Positions 16,761-26,162 are shown, counted from the stretch's first letter. The stretch is DNA of 64,000 nucleotides from JAMXLO01 sp963812075 (GCA_963812075.1 CAWETN010000010.1:372001-436000), one strand, 5' to 3'. Translations and numbers: made by a program. The notes: generated by a model not told the origin, from the sequence alone.

Positions 16761-16825
16761 ACGTTCAACGGTGTAAAGCCGGTTGCCGGCAGTGACGAAA
16801 CAATCGATCAGGAGTGGAGAATCCC

Positions 16826-18032
16826 ATGAGCGAGGTTGCCATCAACGCGCCGAATCTGTGGCGTCTGGAAACCCCCGGCCACTCCGGCTGGCAGCGCACC
16901 GCGCGTGCGGACGATCCGAAGAAATACTTCATCGTCTCCACCGACAGCCACGCCAACGAGCCGCCCGATCTGTGGGAGAAGCGGATCGACCCGCAGTATC
17001 GCGAGCGCGTGCCGCGCATCATCACCGACGACAAGGGCGTGCAGTGGCGCTACTGCGAGGGCTATCGCCCCGACCGCGTCCGCGTCATGAGCTTCGAGGG
17101 CGAGGACTGGGTGCGCTCGCAGGCCGGTGCCGACGTGGCAGATCGCATCCGCGACAACCGCGACCGACGGCGTCGATGTCGAGATCATCTTCCCCAACAA
17201 GGGCCTGGCGATGTGGGCGACGCCCGATCCGGTGTTCGCCAACGCGCAGTGCCGGGTGTGGAACGACTGGGCGTGGGAACAGTTCGGCCCGCATCCCGAC
17301 GCGCATGCTGCCGGTGGCCTCGATCGCCACCGGCGACCTGCCGGGCGCGATGGCCGAGATCGAGCGCGTCGCCAAGCTCGGCTTCCGCGCGCTGTCGCTG
17401 CCGTGCAAGCCGATCTGGGGCGGCCACGACGTGGATCATGTCAACTACAATCTGCCGCACTTCGATCCGATGTGGGCGCTGATCCAGGAGGCCGACCTGC
17501 CGATCACGTTCCACGTCTCCACCGGGCGCGACCCGCGCGCGGCGCGCGGCAATGGCGGCGCGGTGATCAACTACGTGACGCACTCGCTGTCGCCGACGAT
17601 CGAGCCGGTGGCGAACCTGTGCGCCTCGGGCGTGCTGGAGCGCTTCAAGGGACTGCGCTTCGCGACGATCGAGGCGGGGATCGGCTGGGTGCCGTGGCTG
17701 CTCGACGCGATGGACGAGGCGTATCGCAAGCATCACATGTGGGTGCGGCCGAAGCTGCAGGGGCTGCCGAGCGACTACTACCGCGCGCACGGCTTCGCGA
17801 CGTTCCAGGAGGATCCGTCGGGCTGGCGCTGGCCGAGGCGTGCGGGCTGATCGACAACTTCATGTGGGCCAACGACTATCCGCATCACGAGGGCACCTGG
17901 CCGCACTCGGCGGAGGCGATCGAGCGCACGATGCCGAAGCTGAGCGAGCCGCAGCGCGCGAAGATCCTCGGGCTGAACGCGGCGCGGTTCTTCGGGCTGG
18001 AGGTGCCGGAGCATCAGCGCCTGGCTGCGTGA
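16826..18032 (+). CDS. Amidohydrolase (metal-dependent TIM-barrel hydrolase; three frameshifts as read)
   Basis: About 400 residues after bridging breaks near 17158 (+1), 17301 (+1) and 17821 (-1). The N-terminal STDSHANEPPDLW has the Asp-x-His pair of the amidohydrolase_2 family. Later landmarks are PIWGGHDVDHVNYNLPHFDPMW, a metal-ligand His in ITFHVSTG, the barrel-end Glu in IEAGIGWVPW and a terminal ANDYPHHEGTWP. It starts at ATG 16826 with an AGGAGTGGAG site (a GTG at 16814 is less likely). Members hydrolyse or decarboxylate ring-cleavage-type products. Placement beside the LLM/thiolase genes suggests the same pathway. The 3' end overlaps the convergent DUF423 gene by 19 bp. Confidence 0.82.
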
Positions 18033-18388
18033 TCGCGCGGCGCAAGCAGCGCGGACAGTCCAAGCAGCAGCCATCCGAGCATGAGCAGGGTGCCGCCGAC
18101 CGGCGGCACCACCGGGACTCGCACGCCCCACAGCGCCAGCGCATAGATCGCGCCGCAGAACAGCACGATGCCGAGCACGAAGGCCGCCCCCGCGCAGTCC
18201 GCCAGCCTGCCGCCGCGCGGCGCCCACAGCCCGCAGGCCAGCAGCGCCAGCGCGTGCCAGCCCTGCATCTCGAGCGCGCTGCGGGCCATCGCCAGCGCCG
18301 CCTGATCCAGCCCGTGCGCCGCCAGAGCCGCCATCGCGACCGCCGTCAGGCCGGCCAGCGCACCCAGCGCGATCCACGTTCTTTGCAT
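18014..18388 (-). CDS. DUF423 small integral membrane protein (YgdD family)
   Basis: 124 residues with four predicted transmembrane helices. The N-terminal GALAGLTAVAMAALAAHGL matches the DUF423 pattern (G.....A.GAFGAHGL). Function unknown. The start at 18388 faces the peptidase gene at 18435; the 3' end overlaps the amidohydrolase gene. Confidence 0.8.
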   Translation of the reverse strand: MQRTWIALGALAGLTAVAMAALAAHGLDQAALAMARSALEMQGWHALALLACGLWAPRGGRLADCAGAAFVLGIVLFCGAIYALALWGVRVPVVPPVGGTLLMLGWLLLGLSALLAPRDHAARR

Positions 18389-18434
18389 GGCATGACCCTG
18401 TTCCGCTTCGCGCGCTGCCTATAGCATCGGCTCC

Positions 18435-19385
18435 ATGCCACGCGGCGACCTGTTCCCCGAGATCGGCCCGTTCGAGACCGGCTACCTGCCGCTCTCGGGC
18501 CGGCATGTCATGTACTGGGAGCAGGTCGGCAATCCGCGCGGCCGGCCGGTGCTGTTCCTGCACGGCGGACCGGGCGCCGGTGCCGGCGCGGTGCACCGCC
18601 GGTTCTTCGACCCCGAGTTCTGGCGGGTGGTCATCTTCGATCAGCGCGGCGCCGGTCGGTCGCGTCCATTGGGCAACCTCGAGGACAACACCACCCAGGA
18701 CCTGGTCTCCGACATCGAAACCCTGCGCCGCCATCTCGGCCTGGAGCGCTGGCTGCTGTTCGGTGGCTCCTGGGGCTCCACGCTGGCGCTTGCCTATGCA
18801 CAGGCGTTTCCCGAGCGGGTCATCGGCTGCGTGCTGCGCGGCGTGTTCCTCGGGCGGCCGGCGGAGGTGGAGTGGTTCCTGCACGGCCTCGCCGCGATCT
18901 TTCCCGACGCGCATGCCGCGTTCGCCGGCTTCCTGCCGGAGGCGGAGCGCGACGACCTGCTTGGCGGATATCTGCGTCGGCTGACCGACCCGGACCCATC
19001 GGTGCATCTGCCGGCGGCGCGCGCCTGGTCGATCTACGAAGGCTCATGCAGCACGCTGCTGCCGAGCCCCGAGACGGTCAGTTCGTTCGCGCAGGACCGC
19101 ACGGCGCTGGGGCTCGCCCGTATCGAGGCCTACTACTTCGCGCACAACCTGTTCCTGCCGCCCGATGGGCTGCTCGGCGGAATGCCCTCGATCGGGCGGC
19201 TGCCGGCGGAGATCGTGCAGGGCCGCTACGACATGATCTGCCCGCCGCGCACGGCGTTCGAACTGGCGGCGGCCTGGCCGGCGGCGCGCCTGTCGATCGT
19301 GCCCGATGCCGGCCATTCGGCGCTGGAGCCAGGCATCCGGCGCGCGCTGGTCGCCGCGGTCGAGCGGTTCCGCCACGGGAGGTGA
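18435..19385 (+). CDS. pip: Prolyl aminopeptidase (proline iminopeptidase)
   Basis: 316-residue alpha/beta hydrolase of family S33 that releases N-terminal proline from peptides. Oxyanion motif HGGPGAG near residue 43, DQRGAGRS near 69, nucleophile Ser112 in GGSWGS, Asp in QGRYDMICPP and His in DAGHSALEP give a complete catalytic triad in the canonical order. Length is normal and no signal is present, so cytoplasmic. The ltnD-like gene begins 4 bp downstream, so the two are cotranscribed. Confidence 0.92.
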   Translation: MPRGDLFPEIGPFETGYLPLSGRHVMYWEQVGNPRGRPVLFLHGGPGAGAGAVHRRFFDPEFWRVVIFDQRGAGRSRPLGNLEDNTTQDLVSDIETLRRHLGLERWLLFGGSWGSTLALAYAQAFPERVIGCVLRGVFLGRPAEVEWFLHGLAAIFPDAHAAFAGFLPEAERDDLLGGYLRRLTDPDPSVHLPAARAWSIYEGSCSTLLPSPETVSSFAQDRTALGLARIEAYYFAHNLFLPPDGLLGGMPSIGRLPAEIVQGRYDMICPPRTAFELAAAWPAARLSIVPDAGHSALEPGIRRALVAAVERFRHGR

Positions 19386-19389
19386 ACGC

Positions 19390-20283
19390 ATGAAGGTCGC
19401 AGTAATCGGGTTGGGCACCATGGGGATGGGGGCTGCACTCAACCTGGTGCGGAAGGGCCATCGGGTCATCGGTTGCGATGTGCGCGAGGCGGCACGGGCC
19501 GAGCTGGCGGCCGCCGGCGGCGCGGCGGTGGCCGGCGCGACCGAGGTGCACGCCGACACCGAGGCCGTCGTGGTGTTCGTGGTGAACGCGGCGCAGACCG
19601 AGGATGTGCTGTTCGGCGTTCAGGGGTGTCTGCCGCAGTTGCAAAAGGGCGGGGTGGTGCTGTGCTGCGCCACCATCGCACCCGAGGCGGCGCGCGGGCT
19701 CGAGGCGAAGATCGCCGCTTCCGGTTTCCTGATGCTCGACGCGCCGGTGTCCGGCGGCAAGGCCGGCGCACAGGCCGGCACGATGACGGTCATGGCGTCC
19801 GGTGCCGAGGCCGCGTTCGTCAAGGCCCAGCCGGTGCTGGATGCGATCGCTGCCAAGGTCTGGCGGCTGGGCGACAAGGCCGGTATCGGCAGCACGGTGA
19901 AGATGGTGAACCAGCTGCTGGCCGGGGTGCACATCGCCACCGCGGCCGAGGCGCTGGCGCTGGGCATCCGTGCGGGGGCGGATCCGCAGGCGTTGTTCGA
20001 TGTGATCTCCTCCTCGGCCGGCAGCTCCTGGATGTGGCAGAACCGCGTGCCGCACATCCTGGAGGGCGACGATACGCCGCTGTCGGCGGTGAACATCTTC
20101 GTCAAGGACCTGGGCATCGTGCTGGATCAGGCGCGCGCGCTGACCTTCCCGCTGCCGATGGCGGCAGCGGCGCACCAGCTGTTCCTCGCCGCCGCGGCAC
20201 ACGGCGAAGGCGCCAAGGACGACGCCTTCGTCATTCGCGTGTGGCAGGCGCTGGCTGGAATCGAGCTGCCGAAGCCTCGCTGA
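19390..20283 (+). CDS. ltnD: Beta-hydroxyacid dehydrogenase, L-threonate dehydrogenase-like
   Basis: 297-residue NAD-dependent enzyme. Features are the Rossmann GLGTMGMGAA motif, the substrate motif DAPVSGGKAGAQ (about residue 118), the catalytic lysine in GSTVKMVNQ (about 177) and the C-terminal cofactor region FVKDLGIVLD. The SSAGSSWMWQNR stretch and overall pattern fit L-threonate 2-dehydrogenases of tetronate catabolism. A hydroxyisobutyrate-type specificity is the alternative. GGGAGGTGA precedes ATG 19390. A DenD-like gene lies at the left edge, but the other tetronate genes (ltnC, otnC/I) are not in view. The 3' end overlaps the convergent esterase by 53 bp. Confidence 0.75.
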   Translation: MKVAVIGLGTMGMGAALNLVRKGHRVIGCDVREAARAELAAAGGAAVAGATEVHADTEAVVVFVVNAAQTEDVLFGVQGCLPQLQKGGVVLCCATIAPEAARGLEAKIAASGFLMLDAPVSGGKAGAQAGTMTVMASGAEAAFVKAQPVLDAIAAKVWRLGDKAGIGSTVKMVNQLLAGVHIATAAEALALGIRAGADPQALFDVISSSAGSSWMWQNRVPHILEGDDTPLSAVNIFVKDLGIVLDQARALTFPLPMAAAAHQLFLAAAAHGEGAKDDAFVIRVWQALAGIELPKPR

Positions 20284-21142
20284 TTCGCTCGCCACAGGTT
20301 ACCTGCGACGCGATGAAGTCGAGGGTCTGCCGGCGCACCGGCGCCAGGAATGCTAGCGTGTCGGCGAAGGCCACGATGATCGCCCGATGGCTGATCCCCG
20401 GCTCGAGGTGCACCTGCACGATGGCACCGGCCGCATGCAGCCGCGAGGCGAGCCGGAGCGTGTTGCCGGGATCGACCGAGCGGTCGGTCTTGCCGGCAAG
20501 CAGCAGCATCGGTGGTGCGAGCGCGCTGGCATAGTTGATCGGCTGCGAACGCGGCCACGCCTCGATGGGGCCGAATACCGCCTTCACCGCGTCGCTGGCC
20601 TGCGGGAGGAAGTCGTACGGGCCGGCGAGGCCTATGACGCCGCACACATCGCGCTCCGGTATGAGCCCGGCGCCGCGGAGGTATGCGCGATCCAGCGCCA
20701 GCAGAGTTGCGATGTGCGCACCCGCCGAATGCCCCATCAGAAACAGGCGCCGCGGATCTCCGCCGAAGCGGGCGGCGTTGTGGTACGCCCAGGCGACCGC
20801 GGTGGCGCCGTCCTCCATGAAGCCAGGAAACCGGACCTCCGGGTGCAGTCGATAGTCGGGGATCACGACCATGACGCCGCGGGCGGCGAGTGCCGCGCCG
20901 ACGAAGCGATACATCGCCCTGTCGCCAGTCTGCCAACCGCCGCCGTAGAAGAACACGACCACCGGCGCCCGCACACCATGCCGCGGCGCATAGACGTCGA
21001 GCGTGTGGCGCGGGCCTTCCGCATAGGCGATGTCGCGGGTGACGCTGATGCCGTCGCGCGGAGCCAGCGCGTTCAGCGCACCGATCGGCGAGCAGGCATG
21101 CAGCAGCAGCACCGCCAGCAGCGTGGTGACCGGCGTGGACAT
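20231..21142 (-). CDS. Lipoprotein alpha/beta hydrolase (BD-FAE-type esterase)
   Basis: 303 residues. A lipoprotein signal with lipobox LLLHAC (Cys near 17) predicts membrane anchoring. The hydrolase domain contains VFFYGGGWQTGD (oxyanion), the nucleophile in GHSAGAH, an Asp in GKTDRSVDP and a His in PGISHRA. The family hydrolyses small acyl esters. The start at 21142 lies 87 bp from the divergent deacetylase at 21230. Substrate unknown. Confidence 0.8.
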   Translation of the reverse strand: MSTPVTTLLAVLLLHACSPIGALNALAPRDGISVTRDIAYAEGPRHTLDVYAPRHGVRAPVVVFFYGGGWQTGDRAMYRFVGAALAARGVMVVIPDYRLHPEVRFPGFMEDGATAVAWAYHNAARFGGDPRRLFLMGHSAGAHIATLLALDRAYLRGAGLIPERDVCGVIGLAGPYDFLPQASDAVKAVFGPIEAWPRSQPINYASALAPPMLLLAGKTDRSVDPGNTLRLASRLHAAGAIVQVHLEPGISHRAIIVAFADTLAFLAPVRRQTLDFIASQVTCGERISEASAARFQPAPATRE

Positions 21143-21229
21143 GCCCGACTGTAGTGGGGTCGTTCTCAATGCGGGGTTAACCGGCCTCACCTTGAACCCG
21201 CCATCGCCGGAGGTCATCATGGCCGCGGC

Positions 21230-22117
21230 ATGACACCGGACCCGATGACACCCGCCGTCCGCCTCGACTATCAGGCAAGCGTCGATCGTCCGCGCCTCGC
21301 GCTGCCCGACGGCAAGCGCGTCGCGGTATTCATTGTGGTGAACGTCGAGAACTGGGATATCGGGCGCGCCATGCCGCGCCAGGTGCTGACGGCGCCGCAA
21401 GGTGCGTCGGTGGTTCCCGATCTGCCGAACTGGGCGTGGCACGAATACGGTATGCGCGTCGGCTTCTGGCGGCTGAAGGCGGCGCTCGATGCGCACGGCA
21501 TCGCACCATCCATGACGATCAACGGCACCGTCCCCGAGGCATACCCGCGTGTCGCGCAGGCAGCGCGCGGCGCCGGCTGGGAGTTCATGGGGCACGGCTT
21601 CCGTCAGATCGCCACGCATCTGGTGGAGGATCAGCGCGCAATGATCCGCGACGCGGTCGCGGCGCTGCGCGCGGCCGCGGGGCATGACATCGTCGGCTGG
21701 CTGGCGCCGGGCCTGACCGAGACGCTGGAGACCCCCGATCTGCTGGCCGAGGCCGGCATCCGCTACTGCGCCGACTGGGTGGTGGACGATCTGCCGTGCC
21801 GGCTGCGCACGCCGCACGGACCACTGCTCACCATGCCGTACAGCGTGGAGTTGAACGACATCCCGATCATGATGATCCAGCACCACGTGGCGCGCGAACT
21901 GTTCGACCGCACGGTCGCGCAGTTCGATCGGCTGTATGCCGAGGCCGAGACGCAGGGCGCGAAGGTGATGGGGCTCGCGGTGCATCCCTATATCAGCGGC
22001 GTGCCGCATCGCATCGGCTGGTTCGAGCAGGCTCTGGCGCATATGGCATCGAAGTCAGGCACCCTGTTCTGGCAGGGCCGTCAGATCATGGACTGGTATC
22101 TGCAGGCCACCGCATGA
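21230..22117 (+). CDS. Polysaccharide deacetylase-family protein (PuuE-like)
   Basis: 295 residues of the NodB/CE4 fold without signal peptide. The pattern FIVVNVENWDIG, EYGMRVGFWRL, INGTVPEAYP, FMGHGFRQ, GWLAPGLTET and VMGLAVHPYISG resembles the cytosolic PuuE/allantoinase branch more than secreted chitin deacetylases. It probably hydrolyses a small amide or N-acyl compound. The start could be 21230 or ATG 21245. Its stop overlaps the next ATG (ATGA), so it is coupled to the alpha/beta hydrolase at 22114. Confidence 0.78.
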   Translation: MTPDPMTPAVRLDYQASVDRPRLALPDGKRVAVFIVVNVENWDIGRAMPRQVLTAPQGASVVPDLPNWAWHEYGMRVGFWRLKAALDAHGIAPSMTINGTVPEAYPRVAQAARGAGWEFMGHGFRQIATHLVEDQRAMIRDAVAALRAAAGHDIVGWLAPGLTETLETPDLLAEAGIRYCADWVVDDLPCRLRTPHGPLLTMPYSVELNDIPIMMIQHHVARELFDRTVAQFDRLYAEAETQGAKVMGLAVHPYISGVPHRIGWFEQALAHMASKSGTLFWQGRQIMDWYLQATA

Positions 22118-22926
22118 ACTGGGGCGCGATGAGCCGCGCCGAACGCGACGCGGCCTATAACAATCCTTTGGCGGTACCGCAGAGCGCCGACCTGCTCGCG
22201 GCATGGCGCATCGCCTCAACGGAGTTGCGCAGCGCGCATCGGGAACATCTCGACCTGCGCTACGGTCCGCGCGAGCGCAACGCGTGGGACCTGTTTCCGG
22301 CGAAAGACCCGAAGGCGCCATGCCTGGTGTTCATCCATGGCGGCTACTGGCAGCGCAACAGCAAGGACATGTTCGCCAATCTGCTTGCCGGTCCGCAAGC
22401 GTGCGGCTGGTCAACGGCATTGCCAGGCTACACCCTGGCGCCCGACGCCACTCTCTCCGAGATCGTCGCCGAGCTTCGCGCAGCTTTGGATTGGCTGGCA
22501 GGACATGCGCCGGCGCACGGCATCGACGGGCCGATCGTGCTGTCGGGCTGGTCGGCCGGGGGACATTTGACCGCGATGTGCCTCGAGCATCCCGGCGTGG
22601 CCGCAGGGTTGGCGATCTCCGGCGTGTTCGAGCTTGGTCCGATCCGCGACACCTACCTGAACGAAAAACTGCAGTTGTCCGATGCGGAGATCGCCACACT
22701 GTCGCCGCTGCGCCTGCCGGTGGTGAACAAGACGCTGGCGATCACCTACGGCACCGCGGAACTGCCGCCGCTGGTGTCCGACAGCCGGGCCCTGCATGCG
22801 AAGCGCGCCGCGGCGCACGCACCGGGTGCGCTGGTGCCTGTCGCCGGCGCGAACCACTTCAGCATCATGCAGGAGCTGAGCCGGGCCGACAGCGAACTGA
22901 CGCGTCAGGTGCTGCTGCTCGCCTAG
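22114..22926 (+). CDS. Alpha/beta hydrolase, kynurenine-formamidase-like
   Basis: 270 residues. HGGYWQRNSKDMF (oxyanion hole, near residue 75) and the nucleophile in SGWSAGGHL (about 148) match the esterase/arylformamidase group, and a GANHFSIMQEL provides the His. It is translationally coupled to the deacetylase-like gene upstream. The pair suggests sequential hydrolysis of an N-acyl or carbamoyl substrate, but no substrate can be named. Confidence 0.78.
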   Translation: MNWGAMSRAERDAAYNNPLAVPQSADLLAAWRIASTELRSAHREHLDLRYGPRERNAWDLFPAKDPKAPCLVFIHGGYWQRNSKDMFANLLAGPQACGWSTALPGYTLAPDATLSEIVAELRAALDWLAGHAPAHGIDGPIVLSGWSAGGHLTAMCLEHPGVAAGLAISGVFELGPIRDTYLNEKLQLSDAEIATLSPLRLPVVNKTLAITYGTAELPPLVSDSRALHAKRAAAHAPGALVPVAGANHFSIMQELSRADSELTRQVLLLA

Positions 22927-22933
22927 CGCGGCA

Positions 22934-24280
22934 TCACCGCGAAGCCGCGAGCGCCGCCTCGACCGCTGCGGCGACCTGGAACAACCTCGCATCGCCCATG
23001 GTCTCACCGACCAGCATCAGTCCGACGGGCGGCTCGCCGCTTCGGTGGCAGGGCAGGCTGATCGAACAACGGTCGAAGAAGTTGCCGAGTGCCGTGTTGC
23101 GCAGGATCAGCAGGTTGATCCGGTTGTACTCGCGTTCGTCGTCCAACTCTGCGATGCGCGGCGGCACGATCGGCACGGTCGGCATGACCAATGCATCGAA
23201 CTCGCGCGTGCTCGCATCCAACGCGGCGGTCAAACGCTGGCGGGCAGCCACGAGCTCCAGGTACTCGGCAGCGGTGATGCCGGCGCCACGCTCGATGCGC
23301 ATCCGGATGCGCGGGTCGTAGCCAGTGCCCTTCTCAAAGAGGAGGGCGCGGTGCCAGCCATACGCCTCGGCGGCGGCGAACCCGCCCTTGGCATTGACTG
23401 CGGCTACAGCGTCGAACGCGGCCATGCGCAGCCTCATGATGCGGGCGCCGCCGCCCGACAGAAGGGCCAGGGCGCGTTCAAACGCGCTGCTCACGCTGCC
23501 GTCCACCCCGTCGAGCACGACGTTGCTGGGAACCGCGAGGCGCATTCCGTTCAGGCTGGCGGGTTGCAGCGGCGCGGGTGTCTCGCCGGCCAACACGGCG
23601 TCGATCGTGGCACAGCACGCGACGCTCGGTGCAAGCGCTCCCACGGAATCGAGGCTGGGCGCGAGCGGCAAGACGCCGGCGACGGGCACGCGACGCGCGG
23701 TCGGCTTGTAACCGACCACGCCGCAGAACGCGGCCGGAATGCGGCAGGAGCCGCCGGTATCGGTGGCAAGGCCAGCGACCGCCATGCCGTCGGCGACCGA
23801 GACCGCGGTGCCCGAAGAGCTGCCGCCGGGAATCCGACCGGCGACGCGGTCCCATGGCGCCCGCGGCGTGCCGTAATGCCGGTTGATGCCGAGACCGGAG
23901 AAGGCGAACTCCGTCATATTGGTTCGCCCGACCGGCACGAAGCCGGCGGCCAGCATGCGCTGGACCGCCGGTGCATGCGCCGCCGCAGGCTGCGCACCGG
24001 CCAGCACGCGCGAGCCGGCCAGCGTGGCCTCGCCGGCGACGTCGAACAGGTCCTTCAGGCTGACCGGAATGCCGGCATATCGGCTGGGTTCTCGCCCGAC
24101 CCGGCGCAACGCGTCCATCGCATCCGCCATTGCAATGGCCGCTTCGGCGTGGACCTTGATGAAGGCGCGTGCACCTTCGCCACTCGGGTCGGCAATGCGG
24201 GCGAGGCAGTCCTCGACCAGCATCCGGCTCGTGGTACGGCCGTCCGCCAGGGCCTGGGCGTGCTGCTCGATCGTGCGCAT
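22934..24280 (-). CDS. Amidase (amidase-signature family)
   Basis: 448 residues. The Ser-cisSer-Lys triad is complete: Lys76 in IPVSLKDLFDVAG, cis-Ser about 154 in IPGGSSSGTA and nucleophile Ser178 in TDTGGSCRIPAA. Hydrolyses amides or acts in aminoacyl amidation; without gatB/C neighbours it is a free-standing amidase. It starts at ATG 24280; upstream in-frame extension would run into the repeat region. It converges on the formamidase-like gene with only 7 bp between stops. Confidence 0.87.
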   Translation of the reverse strand: MRTIEQHAQALADGRTTSRMLVEDCLARIADPSGEGARAFIKVHAEAAIAMADAMDALRRVGREPSRYAGIPVSLKDLFDVAGEATLAGSRVLAGAQPAAAHAPAVQRMLAAGFVPVGRTNMTEFAFSGLGINRHYGTPRAPWDRVAGRIPGGSSSGTAVSVADGMAVAGLATDTGGSCRIPAAFCGVVGYKPTARRVPVAGVLPLAPSLDSVGALAPSVACCATIDAVLAGETPAPLQPASLNGMRLAVPSNVVLDGVDGSVSSAFERALALLSGGGARIMRLRMAAFDAVAAVNAKGGFAAAEAYGWHRALLFEKGTGYDPRIRMRIERGAGITAAEYLELVAARQRLTAALDASTREFDALVMPTVPIVPPRIAELDDEREYNRINLLILRNTALGNFFDRCSISLPCHRSGEPPVGLMLVGETMGDARLFQVAAAVEAALAASR

Positions 24281-24333
24281 GCGCGAACTCCTGGTGTTCC
24301 AACTATGACGTCGGCTGCTTGTCTTCCCACTGT

Positions 24334-24413
24334 CATTGCGAGCGAAGCGAAGCAATCCCCATGTATGCATTGGTGCGATACCCGCTGGAGATTGCTTCGC
24401 TTCGCTTGCAATG
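24334..24413. repeat. Long inverted repeat (REP-type element)
   Basis: Two 24-base arms, 24334-24357 and 24390-24413, are reverse complements apart from one base, separated by 32 bases. The arm ATTGCGAGCGAAGCGAAGCA is the kind of sequence that recurs as intergenic REP/BIME units in many proteobacteria. It could fold as a long stem in either strand. It lies between the amidase start and an IS110 relic. Confidence 0.72.
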
Positions 24414-24443
24414 CTGGATCGACGGTCTCTGACGGCAGCCAGC

Positions 24444-24750
24444 ACGATCGGACTGGATATCGCCAAGTCGTGTTCCAGACCGGAGACGGCAAGGTTATCG
24501 TTGAGAAGCGCCTGCGGCGCAGTCAGGTGGTGGCGTTCTTCAGCCGGCTGCCGCCCTGCCAGCTGGCATCGAGGCCTGCGGCACGGCACACCACTGGGCG
24601 CGGTCGCTGGTGCACGATGTGCGGCGATCCCGGCGGTCCTGCTGACGGCGTTGCGGCTTGTTGATCCAGCAGATCGAGGGCCTGCGCACGGCGATCGCCG
24701 CGCTGGCGAGCCGGATCATCGCCGGGGCAATGCTTGCAACCCGATCCGCG
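24444..24750 (+). mobile_element. IS110-family transposase relic
   Basis: Translating across frame changes gives IGLDIAKS, then VFQTGDGKVIVEKRLRRSQVV with AFFSRLPPC, then IEACGTAHHWARSLV. These are the successive N-terminal motifs of IS110 DEDD transposases, including the first acidic residue of the catalytic set. After a gap, LLIQQIEGLRTAIAALASRI (from 24658) resembles the helical linker before the C-terminal domain. There is no intact frame, no C-terminal serine domain and no ends. It is a decayed, internally deleted copy. Confidence 0.68.
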
Positions 24751-24910
24751 CAACCAAAAGGGCCGGCGATCGACAGACCGCACGCAACTGGCCGGATACA
24801 TGACCGCTCCACACCTCACGCCAGAAATGCTCTGTGCCTCTTGCCTGAGGGGGCCGTCCGCGCATGACAGCGGAGGCGGGGTCTGAACCGTCAGGATCGC
24901 AACACCAGAC
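24751..24910. other. Non-coding remainder after the IS110 relic
   Basis: About 160 bp between the transposase relic and the 3' end of the hydroxylase gene. No gene, repeat or clear terminator was seen. It may contain further decayed transposon sequence, but I could not identify it. Confidence 0.4.
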
Positions 24911-26092
24911 CTACAGCCAGCGCGGGTTTGCCTCCGCGCCGAGCAGATACTGCCCGACGGTCTCGAAATGCGACCGCCGCCCCTGCACCTGTTGCGTCAC
25001 GGTGTTCACGTCGCGGAACCGGCGCTCGAACGGATTGGCGTCGAAGATCGCGGTCGAGCCGGCCTCGTGATACGTGACGTCGGCGACCTCCTTCGCCTGG
25101 TGGATGGCGAAGGTGGACGCCTGGCGGATCGCGATGCGCTGCTCAGTCGTCAGCTCACCGGCCAGCTTCGCCGCGTCCTGCGTCTCGCGCAGCACGTGGA
25201 TCAGCCATGTGCGCGCGGATTTCAGCCTGGCATCGGCGATCCCGATCTCGGACTGGACCACGGCGCTGTCGCGCAGCGCACTCTGGGTCAGGGCCGGCGT
25301 CTTGCCGCGCGCCAGCTCGACGAATGAATCCAGCATCGCGCGCGCCGCGCCGAGTGCCACCATGGCGAACCCCGAGGCGTAGATCTGCATCGCGGCGAAG
25401 CGATAGATCAGTCCGGGCTCGCGCCGCTCCTCCGGCTTGTCGCGCGTCAGCGTATGGGCGTCGTCGACGAACAGGTCCGGTACCGAATAGGCGTCGCTGC
25501 CGGTGCCCCGCAGGCCGACCACCTGCCATATGTCCTTGATGGCGGCGATCTCACGGCGGAACAGCATGGTGCGCTCGTAGGGACGGCCGTCGGGGTAGCG
25601 CTGCGGCGTGCCGTCGGCCTCGAAGCAGGGGCAATGCGCGCCGAGCCAGGTCGCGTGCCGGCTGCCGCTGGCGAACGCCCAGTTGCCGCTGATGCGCCAG
25701 CCGCCCTCGACGCGGATCGCCCGAGCACCCGGCCCCATGCCCCATGCCAGCACGTCGCGCGCGCCGCCGAAGATCTCGCGCGCGACCTCGGGTGCGAGAT
25801 ATCCGGCCGACATCGAGCAGCCGGAGCCCTGGTTCATGCACCAGGCCACCGAAGCGTCGCCACCGGCGATCGCCTCCACGCACTGGACGTAGGTCGCCGG
25901 ATCCAGTTCGGCGCCGCCGACCGAGCGCGGAACCAGCAGGCGGAACATGCCTTCGGCGTGCATCGCGTCCAGCACGTCGGGCGGCAGTTCGCGGGCGGCA
26001 TCGATCCGTGCGGCCGCCGCGGCGAGCAACGGCGCGAGCCTGCGGGCACGGGCGATGGGGTCGGTCGCAAGGCCGGCCTCGTGCACATCCAT
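24911..26092 (-). CDS. Acyl-CoA dehydrogenase-fold flavin protein, hydroxylase-like
   Basis: 393 residues from ATG 26092 (AGAGGAAAC site). A 28-codon upstream extension lacks one and overlaps the divergent gene. The acyl-CoA dehydrogenase N-terminal helical domain (LPPDVLDAMHAEGMFRLLVPRSVGG), middle beta domain (VEGGWRISGNWAFASG) and a C-terminal type 2 domain are present in order. Sequence style is closer to the HsaA/DszC two-component flavin monooxygenases than to beta-oxidation dehydrogenases: there is no catalytic Glu-containing motif of the latter. Substrate unknown. Confidence 0.8.
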   Translation of the reverse strand: MDVHEAGLATDPIARARRLAPLLAAAAARIDAARELPPDVLDAMHAEGMFRLLVPRSVGGAELDPATYVQCVEAIAGGDASVAWCMNQGSGCSMSAGYLAPEVAREIFGGARDVLAWGMGPGARAIRVEGGWRISGNWAFASGSRHATWLGAHCPCFEADGTPQRYPDGRPYERTMLFRREIAAIKDIWQVVGLRGTGSDAYSVPDLFVDDAHTLTRDKPEERREPGLIYRFAAMQIYASGFAMVALGAARAMLDSFVELARGKTPALTQSALRDSAVVQSEIGIADARLKSARTWLIHVLRETQDAAKLAGELTTEQRIAIRQASTFAIHQAKEVADVTYHEAGSTAIFDANPFERRFRDVNTVTQQVQGRRSHFETVGQYLLGAEANPRWL

Positions 26093-26162
26093 CGTGTTCG
26101 TTTCCTCTGGCGATCCTCGGCTGACGCTACACCGCGCCTCGCACGGCAGGCAAAGCGACCCT

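Noticed and set aside
18435..19385. Haloalkane dehalogenase or epoxide hydrolase identity for the alpha/beta hydrolase
   Set aside because: The nucleophile is Ser in GGSWGS with the DQRGAGRS motif, which is prolyl aminopeptidase, not an Asp-nucleophile hydrolase.
24281..24910. Intact IS element or functional transposase
   Set aside because: Multiple frame changes, missing middle and C-terminal domain, no ends or target duplication.
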